Assembly (NCBI RefSeq): GCF_021129305.1
Contig: NZ_JAJOMB010000028.1
Coordinates: forward strand, 1 to 64,000
Origin: Kineosporia babensis
GTDB taxonomy: Bacteria; Actinomycetota; Actinomycetes; Actinomycetales; Kineosporiaceae
DNA length: 64,000 nucleotides
Direction of reading: 5' to 3'
In this document: positions 27,472-37,232 of the stretch, in pieces
Layout: each line of letters starts with the position of its first letter
How positions within the stretch are numbered: position 1 is the stretch's first letter
Translations under genes and position numbers: made by a program
The notes under the pieces: generated by a model
Seen by the model: only the letters and a program-made list of their open reading frames with translations
Databases searched by the model: none
What the model was told of the DNA's origin: nothing

Positions 27472-27770
27472 TTGGCTCCCCCCGACTCCGGCGTGATCGC
27501 CTCGGTCAGAGCCTTCTCGAGCTCCTCGTACTTCCCGACGGCGAAGGTGACGAAGCGATGTGCCCCCTCGGTCGCCCTGGTCAGGCTCTCCCGGTTGGCC
27601 TTCCAGTTGTCCGAGAACTCCCCCAGCGCCGAGGCCAGATCGGGCTGGGACACCATCCAGGCGTCGTAGTTCGCCGTGTTCCGGGCGCCTTCCAGCTGGT
27701 TCTTGACCCGCGCCAGGCCGGCTGCGCTCTCCCGCAGTCGCTCCAGCTTGATGTCCACACCGTCGGACAC
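27468..27770 (-). CDS. WXG100/ESAT-6-like small protein
   Basis: A 100-residue all-helical protein of ESAT-6 size. LERLRESAAGLARVKNQLEG forms the first helix, and WMVSQPDLASALGEFSDNW surrounds the turn where the family has WxG; the second helix carries YEELEKALTEA. Expected to pair with the WXG-like N-terminus of the next gene product. GTG 27770 follows GGGG at about 7 bases. First gene of the four-gene operon. Confidence 0.75.
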   Translation of the reverse strand: MSDGVDIKLERLRESAAGLARVKNQLEGARNTANYDAWMVSQPDLASALGEFSDNWKANRESLTRATEGAHRFVTFAVGKYEELEKALTEAITPESGGAK

Positions 27771-27915
27771 GTCTTACCCCCACCTCGAACTTCCAGCCAC
27801 ATCCCCGGCCCGGTCTCCCCCCAGGCCGCCGTCGGCCACCATACCCAGCTTCGTGGAATCACCAGAACCTCAGCACTCCAGGTAATTACGTGACTACACA
27901 GAGCACTACCTGTCC

Positions 27916-30048
27916 TCAGGTCTTGCGGGCCAGGCCGCTCAGACCAGCCGCCAAGAGGGTGGTTCCGGCGTAACCGAGGACGGTGGACAGGTACAGCCAG
28001 TCGCGCAGCGCCCGGTCGGCGAACGTGGTGGAGCGGGGCTGCCAGTGGTCTCGCTGGTGCAGGTTGAGGATCGGGACCACGCTCTCCAGCGAGTAGGCCA
28101 GCGGCGCCAGGCAGGGGTACTGCGGGCCGCAGTGCGACGAGGTCACGGCCGGCTGCGGGGCGATCTCGCCGGTCTGGATGAACGCGTCGGAACGGGCGCC
28201 GAGCACCACCGCGCCCAGCGTGAGGAGGTAGAGCGCGACCAGGAACCAGGCGGCGCGGGCCGGGCGGTAGCCGTGGCCCAGGCTGCGCCCGATGAACCAG
28301 TTCCAGGCCTTGGCCGCGAACCCCAGATCACCCCGGCGGCGCAGGTCGTCCTGCTGGGCCATGGCCACGGTGGTGGCCTCGGCGAGCTGGCCGTTGCGGC
28401 GGTAGACCTGCGCCAGCTGCTGGTACGGCTCGGGCATGAACCCCCGCTGGCGGCGGATCCAGCTCAGCCGCTCCCGCGGCGAGCTGGGGGCCCGGGCGCT
28501 GAGCCGGTCGTAGGTGAAGCCGTCGATCAGCAGGCCACCCCATTCCGGCCAGCTGCTCTCGTCGTCGTCGATCTGCCCGACCTGGGCCCGGCGCAGGTCC
28601 ACCCGGCGTGGGCGGTGCGGGGACCGGGCCCAGCTGAAGTTGCCGGCCAGGGTCATCCCCCGGGCGCTGAGTTCTCCGTCCAGGGTGCTGGCCATGAAGC
28701 TGAAGTCGCCCTGGATCCGGCTGCGCAGCAGGCTGAGAGTGCCCTGCACGGTGGTGTTCCCGGTCATCCAGAGGTTTCCGCCGATCTGCGCGTCGGCCAG
28801 ATCGAGGGCCAGGCCGTCGGGGCTGATGAACGAACCACCCACGCACACCACCGAGCCGCCGACCCGAGCGCCGGAAAGGCAGACGTCCCCCTGGGCCCGG
28901 AAGTGATCGCTGGTGGCCTCGTCGTCGAACCGGACATCGCCGCCGACCGACAGGTTCGCCGCCTGCAGGGCCGGACCGCCCGGATTGGCCAGGGTGGCGC
29001 CGTCGCCGTCCAGGCTGCCGTCGATCCGGGCGTTGTCGAGCTGGATCCGCCCGGACGAGCGGAACCGGCCGCGCATCAGGAGATCACCCTCGACCTGAAT
29101 GCCGTTGGCCTGGATGGCATCCCCGCTCGCCGCGCTGTCGAAACCGCCGTGCGAGCATTCCAGGTTGCCGCCCACCCGGGCCCCCGACAGCCGGACCCGG
29201 CCCAGCGCGCTGAACCGGCCCCGCATCAGCAGCGCCCCGCCCACGCTGACCCGCTCGGCGGTGAGGGCGTCACCCTCGGCGTTGCTGAAACTGCCGCCGT
29301 CGCAGCTGAGATTGCCCTCCACCCGGGCGCGGTTGAACGCCACCCGCCCTTGCGCCTCGAACCCGTTGGTGAGGTGGACGTTTCCCTTGACCTCGGCGTC
29401 CGAGACGGTAAGGGCGCTGTTGCCGGGGTTGAGGAAGTGCCCGCCGGAACACTGCAGGCTGCCCCCGATCCGGACGCCGGAGAGGTTGACCGCGCCCTCG
29501 GCCCGGAACCGGTGCTCCAGGTTCAGCGAACCGGTGGTGCGCAGCCGGTGTGCGTCGATCGCGAATCGGGTTCGCTGGTGCCGTTGGGAGGCCTCTATCC
29601 GGGCGCCGGAGAGCACCACCTCGCCGTCCACCGATGCGTCCTTCAGCTGGATCGACCCGGTGAACACGCTTCGGCTCAGCCGCACGCTGCTGGCACTGAC
29701 CAGGTGCTCGGCGGTGAATCCGGGGACCCGGCAGCGCACCAGGCTGAGGCCGGTCACCGTGGCGTGGTCCAGGTGCACAGGCGCGTCGAGCGCGCAGTCG
29801 AGCAAGTCCAGCGGAACACGCAGGTGCTGCCACTCCCAGTCGATCTCACCGACGATCCGGGCGCCGCGCAGACGAACACCCCGCGGATGGACGTCCTTGG
29901 TTGCGGTCAGTGCGGCCAGCAGGGACGCGGCGCTCACCTCTCGGTCGGACGGCCAGACGACGTCTGGTTTGCGGGCGTCGAACTGGCCCGGGCCCACAAG
30001 ATCCAGCTGTTCGCCGCATTGTGCGGCTGCGAGTACTCGGTCCGGCAT
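27916..30048 (-). CDS. Beta-solenoid membrane protein (often annotated 'membrane-associated oxidoreductase')
   Basis: A 710-residue protein. Residues about 55-480 are at least a dozen imperfect repeats of the form LSGARVGGNLxCxGG (for example at 28860, 29160, 29460), typical of a right-handed beta-solenoid. A TPR-like segment follows (PYQQLAQVYRRNGQ, AEATTVAMAQQDDLRRRG, about 535-570), then two C-terminal membrane helices (about 600-620 and 680-702) flanking a short outside loop. No oxidoreductase motif is visible, so the common database name looks unfounded. It starts 5 bases after the lipoprotein gene, suggesting an operon. Confidence 0.78.
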   Translation of the reverse strand: MPDRVLAAAQCGEQLDLVGPGQFDARKPDVVWPSDREVSAASLLAALTATKDVHPRGVRLRGARIVGEIDWEWQHLRVPLDLLDCALDAPVHLDHATVTGLSLVRCRVPGFTAEHLVSASSVRLSRSVFTGSIQLKDASVDGEVVLSGARIEASQRHQRTRFAIDAHRLRTTGSLNLEHRFRAEGAVNLSGVRIGGSLQCSGGHFLNPGNSALTVSDAEVKGNVHLTNGFEAQGRVAFNRARVEGNLSCDGGSFSNAEGDALTAERVSVGGALLMRGRFSALGRVRLSGARVGGNLECSHGGFDSAASGDAIQANGIQVEGDLLMRGRFRSSGRIQLDNARIDGSLDGDGATLANPGGPALQAANLSVGGDVRFDDEATSDHFRAQGDVCLSGARVGGSVVCVGGSFISPDGLALDLADAQIGGNLWMTGNTTVQGTLSLLRSRIQGDFSFMASTLDGELSARGMTLAGNFSWARSPHRPRRVDLRRAQVGQIDDDESSWPEWGGLLIDGFTYDRLSARAPSSPRERLSWIRRQRGFMPEPYQQLAQVYRRNGQLAEATTVAMAQQDDLRRRGDLGFAAKAWNWFIGRSLGHGYRPARAAWFLVALYLLTLGAVVLGARSDAFIQTGEIAPQPAVTSSHCGPQYPCLAPLAYSLESVVPILNLHQRDHWQPRSTTFADRALRDWLYLSTVLGYAGTTLLAAGLSGLARKT

Positions 30049-30053
30049 GCCCC

Positions 30054-30728
30054 TTACCCGCCGGCCCCGACGCTGTTGTCCGGGGCGTTGTCCCCGTGGA
30101 TGTCGCCCCGCGTCACGGTTTCGTCGGGCGCATCTCCGGGAGTGCTTTCGGAGACGGCTTCGGGAGCGGCCGGAAGTATGGCCTCCACTTCCTCGGCCGT
30201 CGCCGGGCGGGCCTGCTCGGCGGCGGTGCGCAGCAGATCGGCGTTGGCTGCCTTCCCGCTCACCCGCACCAGGACGTCGTCATGGGCCACCGCGAATTCG
30301 TTCCGGTCCCCGGAAACCCGGCTCCAGCCTTCCCCGTCGCGGGTGCACTTCACTTCGGCGTCGAACGGTTCCGCGGCCGGGATCGGCAACGCCGCGCAGG
30401 AGCGGTCGTCGAGCGAGCGCCGTTCTACGGTGAGCCGCAGGTCGTCGCCGCTGGGTGAGGCGTAGATGGTCTGGTACCCGTCGGCGCCGTAGACCCCGCT
30501 GCCACCGGCCACCACCTGGTACCCCTCCAGCGCGCTCACGTAGACCAGGCCGACGTCAAAGCCCGCCGCCAGCGCCCGTTCCTGCTGCTCAGCCGTGGGC
30601 GGCTCGTTCGACCCGGCCGATTCACCGGCCCCCGAAACTGCCTCCGCACCGCACCCTGACAAGCCCAGCGCCAGCGCCGTCAGCACGGCCGCCTCGGCAG
30701 TCGGCCACCGTGAAACCCCTGTCCCCAT
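30054..30728 (-). CDS. Putative lipoprotein, 224 residues
   Basis: Starts MGTGVSRWPTAEAAVLTAL and reaches a lipobox LSGC near residue 26, then a disordered spacer and a soluble domain (about 60-180) with a pair of cysteines (DRSCAALP, VKCTRDG), and an acidic tail. ATG 30728 gives the signal peptide directly; an open extension upstream would bury it. No family recognised. Cotranscribed with the solenoid protein, 5 bases downstream. Confidence 0.72.
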   Translation of the reverse strand: MGTGVSRWPTAEAAVLTALALGLSGCGAEAVSGAGESAGSNEPPTAEQQERALAAGFDVGLVYVSALEGYQVVAGGSGVYGADGYQTIYASPSGDDLRLTVERRSLDDRSCAALPIPAAEPFDAEVKCTRDGEGWSRVSGDRNEFAVAHDDVLVRVSGKAANADLLRTAAEQARPATAEEVEAILPAAPEAVSESTPGDAPDETVTRGDIHGDNAPDNSVGAGG

Positions 30729-30941
30729 GTCCACACCGTAGGGGGTGATCGCTTTCCGGTGACACTCGGTCCGTGAGCTGCTCGGCTCTGTGACCAATTA
30801 CCTGCGCCTATGCACTAGCCCGGCGATGCGGGTTCGTGGGACGCTGCTGGCTGGCACCCGGGAAGAGAGACGGTGCCGGCTGGTTCCACGGAAAAGGTCA
30901 GTCGAAAAAACTTTCGATGAGAACCGAGAGGAGTCACTGCG

Positions 30942-31067
30942 ATGAACGTATGGTCCTTCGCCATCGCGAGCCGGTACCGCCTGCTCGCCGATATCGAAGA
31001 TCGTATGCGACGTCGCCGGACGGACTCCCTTTCCGGAGTCCGCCGGTATCGGTGCCGCAACATCTGA
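30942..31067 (+). CDS. Small ORF, 41 residues, with strong ribosome binding site
   Basis: GAGAGGAG ends 9 bases before ATG 30942. The product begins MNVWSFAIASRYRLLADIED and is rich in Arg (12 of 41), with an RMRRRR cluster in the middle. There is no known family. A hairpin follows 10 bases after the stop. The combination of near-ideal ribosome binding site and downstream hairpin supports a real small gene in an otherwise gene-free 400-base gap. Confidence 0.5.
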   Translation: MNVWSFAIASRYRLLADIEDRMRRRRTDSLSGVRRYRCRNI

Positions 31068-31077
31068 GGTGATGAAC

Positions 31078-31112
31078 GGCCAGGACGGATCCTTTCCGTA
31101 CGGGTCCTGGCC
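31078..31112 (+). terminator. Hairpin, possible terminator of the small ORF
   Basis: GGCCAGGAC (31078-31086) pairs perfectly with GTCCTGGCC (31104-31112). No T-run follows, so termination is uncertain; it also lies just downstream of the minus-strand LacI stop. Confidence 0.45.
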
Positions 31113-31138
31113 TGCACCTCACCGGATCTGAACCACTC

Positions 31139-32461
31139 TCACCGGGTTGAGCCTCGCACTGAAAGTCGCGGCTGGACAATCACTTCGACCGGCTGGGCCC
31201 GGTCCTCCGCGGGCACCCGCTGCCCCTGTTCCAGCATGCGCTTCTCCAGCAGCTCGACGATGTTCTCGGCCAGTTCCAGCTTGCCCGGATCAACGCTGGT
31301 CAGCGAGGGAACGGTGTACTGCGCCTCGTCGATGTCGTCGAACCCCACCACCTGAACCTGTTCCGGCACAGACATTCCCAGGTCGGCCAGGGCCCGCATC
31401 GCCCCGATCGCCACCACGTCGGTGACCGCGAAGATGCCGTCGAACTCATGGGAGGCCGCCAGTTCCAGCACAGTCCGATGTGCGCTGGGCAGATCCAGCG
31501 CGCCCGGATGCACGATCAGCTCGTCGGGAGCCCGCAGGCCCGCCGCGGTATGCGCGTCCCGCCAGCCCTGGGTGCGCAGTGTGCCCAGGTGCTGCCGCGT
31601 CCGATCGGTGCTGCCGCCGACGATGGCGATCCGCCGGGCACCGCGCTCGATCAGGTGCGCGGTGGCCAGCCGCGCGCCCTCGACGTTGTCCATCTTCACG
31701 TGGTCGAACGAACTGGGCACCGGGCGCTCGCCGACCAGCACCACCGGCGTCATGAAACTGAGTTTCTCCAGGTCGTCGATCTCCAGGCCGACCACGGTGA
31801 CGATCACCCCGTCGTACATCCGCAGCCGGGCGAAAGCGGTTGCCGCCAGCTCACCTTCACGACTGGCTCCGGAGCGTTGCAGAACCAGATGACGTCCGTG
31901 GGCCTCGAAGCGGTCGGCCAGCCGGGTGGCCAGCTGGCCGAAGTAGGGCCGGTCCAGCTCGGGCACCAGCAGACCGATGGCGTCGGTCCGTCCGGAGCGC
32001 AGGTTCCGGGCCGTGGGATTGATGTTGTAACCCAGCGAATCCACCGCTGCGAGAATCCGGGTGCGGGTCTCCTCGGCCATACCGGGGCGGCCGTTCAGCG
32101 CGTTGGAAACGGTGGCGGTGGAGACGCCCGCGGCCTTGGCCACCTCCGAGATGGTCACCGCCACGCCGGCCCGAGATCCCTTGCGCCTGGCCCGACCCGC
32201 TGCGGGGCGGGTGGGCTTCACCTCGCTCTCGGCCCGGGCCCCGCCACTGCCTTCAATTCCGGCGCCACTCTCAAGCCCGGCACTGCCTTCGGTTCCGGCA
32301 CTGCCTTCGGTTCCGGCACTGCTTTCGGTTCCGGCGCTCTCCCCTGGCCCGGCGCTCGGCTGCGCTGCTGCTTGCGCACCGCGCCCAGAGCTGAGCCTGG
32401 AGCCGCGCCCGGCGACCGCGTCCGTCGCCACCTCGTCCGTGCTGTCCACGTTCGCCTCCAT
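31139..32461 (-). CDS. LacI-family repressor with repeat-rich N-terminal extension
   Basis: The conserved part begins with the LacI helix-turn-helix VTISEVAKAAGVSTATVSNAL (written here as 20 after the first residue: TISEVAKAAGVSTATVSNAL) at about residue 103, followed by the hinge and periplasmic-binding-like effector domain (GLLVPELDRPYFGQLA to LTSVDPGKLELAENIVELLE). The first 100 residues are an Ala/Gly/Ser/Glu/Thr low-complexity extension, unusual because LacI proteins normally begin at the HTH. An internal GTG near 32164 could be the true start, but no ribosome binding site supports it; GGGAAG abuts ATG 32461. It is divergent from the arabinofuranosidase operon and presumably represses it. 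Confidence 0.9.
   Translation of the reverse strand: MEANVDSTDEVATDAVAGRGSRLSSGRGAQAAAQPSAGPGESAGTESSAGTEGSAGTEGSAGLESGAGIEGSGGARAESEVKPTRPAAGRARRKGSRAGVAVTISEVAKAAGVSTATVSNALNGRPGMAEETRTRILAAVDSLGYNINPTARNLRSGRTDAIGLLVPELDRPYFGQLATRLADRFEAHGRHLVLQRSGASREGELAATAFARLRMYDGVIVTVVGLEIDDLEKLSFMTPVVLVGERPVPSSFDHVKMDNVEGARLATAHLIERGARRIAIVGGSTDRTRQHLGTLRTQGWRDAHTAAGLRAPDELIVHPGALDLPSAHRTVLELAASHEFDGIFAVTDVVAIGAMRALADLGMSVPEQVQVVGFDDIDEAQYTVPSLTSVDPGKLELAENIVELLEKRMLEQGQRVPAEDRAQPVEVIVQPRLSVRGSTR
32243..32350. repeat. 18-bp tandem repeat, about six units
   Basis: GGCACTGCCTTCGGTTCC recurs at 32279, 32297 and 32315 with near-perfect identity, flanked by degenerate 18-bp units on both sides. It encodes SAGTEG hexapeptides in the LacI N-terminal extension. 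Confidence 0.85.
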
Positions 32462-32537
32462 CTTCCCGACCGACGCCCGCCAAGCATGGGTGCCCAGAGC
32501 GTCTCAAATTCACTTCTTGACAAAGACACGCCGGAGG

Positions 32538-32549
32538 TTAATCGTTTTA
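32538..32549 (-). promoter_or_regulatory. LacI-type operator 1
   Basis: TTAATCGTTTTA matches the reverse complement of operator 2 (TTAATCGATTTA) at 11 of 12 bases. It lies upstream of both divergent genes, 66 bases from the second copy. Confidence 0.6.
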
Positions 32550-32603
32550 GTCGATCACGAGGACGCGATCAGCCGCTCGGCGGGCCGGCGCTCCTTACGG
32601 ATG

Positions 32604-32615
32604 TAAATCGATTAA
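32604..32615 (+). promoter_or_regulatory. LacI-type operator 2 overlapping the ribosome binding site
   Basis: TAAATCGATTAA is a near-perfect palindrome with central CG, the usual LacI/GalR form. Its right end runs into AAGGGG, the ribosome binding site of the arabinofuranosidase gene. Confidence 0.65.
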
Positions 32616-32624
32616 GGGGTGCCC

Positions 32625-34136
<1,512 letters not shown>

Positions 34137-34165
34137 AAAACCCATACTGCCAGGAGGTTTCAACG

Positions 34166-35449
34166 ATGAAGCTGACCCAGAAACTCTCGATCCTGATCAC
34201 CGCGGGTGCGGTGCTGGCCACCACCGTGGCCTGCGGCGGCGGTAACGACGCGGGCGGTGACGGCGCCACCGGCACGATCACCTTCACCTGGTGGGGCGGT
34301 GACGACCGGGCGGTGAAGTACAAGGAGGCGATCGCCCTGTTCGAGGCCGCCAACCCGGACATCAAGGTGAAGACCTCGTTCACCGACTTCCCGAACTACT
34401 GGACCGCGCGTTCCACCGAGGCGGCCGGGCGGGCGCTGCCCGACGTGATGCAGATGGACCTGTCCTACCTGCGCGAGTACGCCGAGAACGATCACCTGGC
34501 GGATCTTTCCGGGCTCTCCGACATCGACACCTCGGGCTTCGACGAGGGGCAGCTCAACGCCGGGAAGGTGGACGAGAAGCTGCTGGGCCTGTCGGCCGGC
34601 ACCAACACCTTCGCCCTGTTCGTGAACCCGGCGGTGGTGGAGAAGGCCGGGGTCGAGCCGCTGGCCGAGGACTACACCTGGGAGGACTGGAACGCCTGGA
34701 TCCTGGACGTCCAGAAGGCCGGGGCCGAGCAGAAGGGCCAGCCGATCACCGCCACCGCGGACTACCGCGGCACGCTCTGGATCTTCATCCAGTGGCTGGT
34801 CCAGAAGGGCGTCGACCCGTACACCGCGGACGGCAAGATCGCCTTCACCCAGGACCACATCAAGGAGTTCCTGGCCCTGGGCGACGGCCCGAACCAGGCC
34901 AAGGCGTTCTCCAGCGCCAACCGGATCACCCAGCTCAAGCCGAAGAGCCCGTTCCTGGTCTCGGAGCAGGCCAGCGAGCTGAACTGGGACAACTTCACCG
35001 CCACCTACGTCACCGACATGGACACCGAGATCCAGCTGCTGCCCCCGCCCAGCGGCGCCGACGGCACCAAGGGCATGTTCTGGAAGCCCTCGATGCTGCT
35101 GTCGGTGGCGAACAACTCCGAGCGCAAGGTGGCCGCCGCCAAGCTCACCGACTTCCTGCTCACCGACCCGGAGGTGGGCAAGATCTTCGGCAACTCGCGC
35201 GGCGTGCCCAGTAACACCGCCCAGCGCGAGGCCGTGGTCTCCGAGGAGGGCAGCCCGGACGCGCTGACCACCGCCTACGAAGAGGCGATGACCGAGCACG
35301 TGACCGCCGAGACACCGGTCCCGATCAAGGGTTTCGGCACACTCGAGGCGACCTGGCTGCGTCTGGCCGAGGACCTGTCGTACGGCAAGATCTCCAACGA
35401 CGAGTTCGTCGAGCAGTGGTGGGCTGAGGCGGAGATGGCCACGCTGTGA
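34166..35449 (+). CDS. Sugar ABC transporter solute-binding lipoprotein (family 1)
   Basis: A 427-residue extracellular binding protein: signal peptide with lipobox VAC (Cys23), then TITFTWWGGDDRAVKY and the usual family-1 fold, with ITATADYRGT and SPFLVSEQAS in the ligand cleft. AGGAGG lies 8 bases before ATG 34166. Context predicts arabino-oligosaccharide binding. The stop overlaps the GTG of the first permease. Confidence 0.92.
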   Translation: MKLTQKLSILITAGAVLATTVACGGGNDAGGDGATGTITFTWWGGDDRAVKYKEAIALFEAANPDIKVKTSFTDFPNYWTARSTEAAGRALPDVMQMDLSYLREYAENDHLADLSGLSDIDTSGFDEGQLNAGKVDEKLLGLSAGTNTFALFVNPAVVEKAGVEPLAEDYTWEDWNAWILDVQKAGAEQKGQPITATADYRGTLWIFIQWLVQKGVDPYTADGKIAFTQDHIKEFLALGDGPNQAKAFSSANRITQLKPKSPFLVSEQASELNWDNFTATYVTDMDTEIQLLPPPSGADGTKGMFWKPSMLLSVANNSERKVAAAKLTDFLLTDPEVGKIFGNSRGVPSNTAQREAVVSEEGSPDALTTAYEEAMTEHVTAETPVPIKGFGTLEATWLRLAEDLSYGKISNDEFVEQWWAEAEMATL

Positions 35450-36393
35450 GCGTCCTGGAGAAGCCGGCTGCCCCGGCTGCGGCGGCACCACCCCAACCGC
35501 CGAAGCGCTGGAAACGCCATGAGGTGATCGCCGGCTACGGGTTCCTGACCCCGTGGCTGATCGGGTTCTTCGGCCTGACCGCGGTGCCGATGCTGGCCTC
35601 GCTGTACCTCTCGTTCACCCGGTACAACCTGTTCGGGGCGCCGGAGTGGATCGGCCTGGACAACTACCTGCTGCTGTTCGAGGACCCGCAGTTCCGGCAG
35701 GCGGCCAAGGTCACCCTGATGTACGCGGTGATCGGAACCCCGCTGAAACTGGCGGCGGCGCTGGCGATCGCGATGCTGCTGAACAGCAAGCGGCGGGGCC
35801 AGGGCTTCTACCGCTCGGTGTTCTACGCGCCCTCGCTGATCGGGGCCTCGGTCTCGATCGCCATCGTCTGGCGGGCGCTGTTCATCGACGACGGCATCGT
35901 CGACCGGATCGGCTCCGGCGTGGGCCTGGACTGGGGCGGCTGGATCGGCAACCCCAGCCTGGTGATGCCGATGTTCGTGCTGCTGACCACCTGGCAGTTC
36001 GGCGCCCCGATGGTGATCTTCCTGGCCGGCCTGAAGCAGGTGCCCAACGAACTGTACGAGGCGGCCGCGGTGGACGGGGCCGGGCGCTGGCGCAAGTTCG
36101 TCAGCATCACCCTGCCGATGCTCTCGCCGGTGATCTTCTTCAACCTGCTGCTGGAGGCCATCCACTCGTTCCAGATCTTCAGCTCGGCCTTCATCATCTC
36201 CAACGGCACCGGGGCGCCGGCCGGGTCCAGCCTGTTCTACACGCTGTACCTGTACCTGCGCGGTTTCCAGGACTTCCGGATGGGGTACGCCTCGGCGATG
36301 GCCTGGGTGCTGGTGCTGGTGGTCGGCGCGCTGACCTTCGTGATGTTCAAGACCTCGAACGCCTGGGTTCACTACGGAGGTGACGAGCGGTGA
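35446..36393 (+). CDS. Sugar ABC transporter permease 1 (MalF type)
   Basis: A 315-residue inner-membrane protein with six helices. The EAA loop EAAAVDGAGRWRKFVSITLPML (quoted in part: AAAVDGAGRWRKFVSITLP) contacts the ATPase. The GTG start overlaps the binding-protein stop, and the end overlaps the next permease. No dedicated ATPase is encoded nearby, so a shared MsiK-type ATPase elsewhere is likely. Confidence 0.94.
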   Translation: MSVLEKPAAPAAAAPPQPPKRWKRHEVIAGYGFLTPWLIGFFGLTAVPMLASLYLSFTRYNLFGAPEWIGLDNYLLLFEDPQFRQAAKVTLMYAVIGTPLKLAAALAIAMLLNSKRRGQGFYRSVFYAPSLIGASVSIAIVWRALFIDDGIVDRIGSGVGLDWGGWIGNPSLVMPMFVLLTTWQFGAPMVIFLAGLKQVPNELYEAAAVDGAGRWRKFVSITLPMLSPVIFFNLLLEAIHSFQIFSSAFIISNGTGAPAGSSLFYTLYLYLRGFQDFRMGYASAMAWVLVLVVGALTFVMFKTSNAWVHYGGDER

Positions 36394-37232
36394 TCTCGAA
36401 GAAGACCCTGGGTTCGATCGCGTGGCACCTGGGTGCCCTGGCCATCGCCGTGGTGGTGCTGTATCCCGGTGCCTGGATGCTGCTCTCGGCGTTCAAGCCG
36501 ACCAACCAGATCGTCGGTTCGGTCAGCCTGATCCCGCACGACGCGAGCTTCGACAACTTCCGCACGGCGCTGAACGGCATCGCCGGGGTCTCGTTCTGGA
36601 GGTTCTTCCTCAACAGCGTGATCCTGGCGGTCGGGGCCGTGGTGGGCACCGTGCTGTCGGCCTCGGTGACCGCCTACGCCTTCGCCCGGATCGACTTCCC
36701 CGGCCGCAAGCTGTGGTTCGCGCTGATGATCGGCACGCTGCTGCTGCCGTTCCACGTGGTGATCATTCCGCAGTACATCATCTTCAACAATCTCGGCCTG
36801 GTCGACACCATGGTGCCCTTGCTGATCGGCAAGTTCCTGGCGGCCGAGGCATTCTTCGTGTTCCTGATGGTGCAGTTCATGCGGGGCCTACCGCGCGAGC
36901 TGGACGAGGCGGCGTTCCTGGACGGCGCCGGGCACGTGCGGATCTTCCGCTCGATCACCCTGCCGCTGATGAAGCCGGTGCTGGCCACCGCGTCGATCTT
37001 CGCCTTCATCTGGAGCTGGAACGACTTCTTCGGGCCGCTGCTCTACCTGAAGAACTCGGACCTGTACCCGCTTCCGGTGGCGTTGCGGTTGTTCGTCGAC
37101 CAGACCTCGACGTCGGACTACGGGGCGCAGATGGCGATGGCGGTGCTGGCCCTGGCTCCGGTGATCATCTTCTTCCTGGTGTTCCAGCGCTACCTGATCG
37201 GTGGCGTGGCCACCACGGGACTGAAGGGATGA
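36390..37232 (+). CDS. Sugar ABC transporter permease 2 (MalG type)
   Basis: A 280-residue partner permease with six helices; EAA loop DEAAFLDGAGHVRIFRSITL. GGAGG lies 9 bases before GTG 36390, which overlaps the preceding stop. Ends in GGVATTGLKG, the classical MalG-type tail, overlapping the YesL-like gene. Confidence 0.94.
   Translation: MISKKTLGSIAWHLGALAIAVVVLYPGAWMLLSAFKPTNQIVGSVSLIPHDASFDNFRTALNGIAGVSFWRFFLNSVILAVGAVVGTVLSASVTAYAFARIDFPGRKLWFALMIGTLLLPFHVVIIPQYIIFNNLGLVDTMVPLLIGKFLAAEAFFVFLMVQFMRGLPRELDEAAFLDGAGHVRIFRSITLPLMKPVLATASIFAFIWSWNDFFGPLLYLKNSDLYPLPVALRLFVDQTSTSDYGAQMAMAVLALAPVIIFFLVFQRYLIGGVATTGLKG

Noticed and set aside
28045-30465. An 806-codon plus-strand frame opposite the solenoid protein
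   Set aside because: The minus-strand gene has clear repeats, membrane helices and a coupled neighbour; the plus-strand frame merely mirrors its codon bias.
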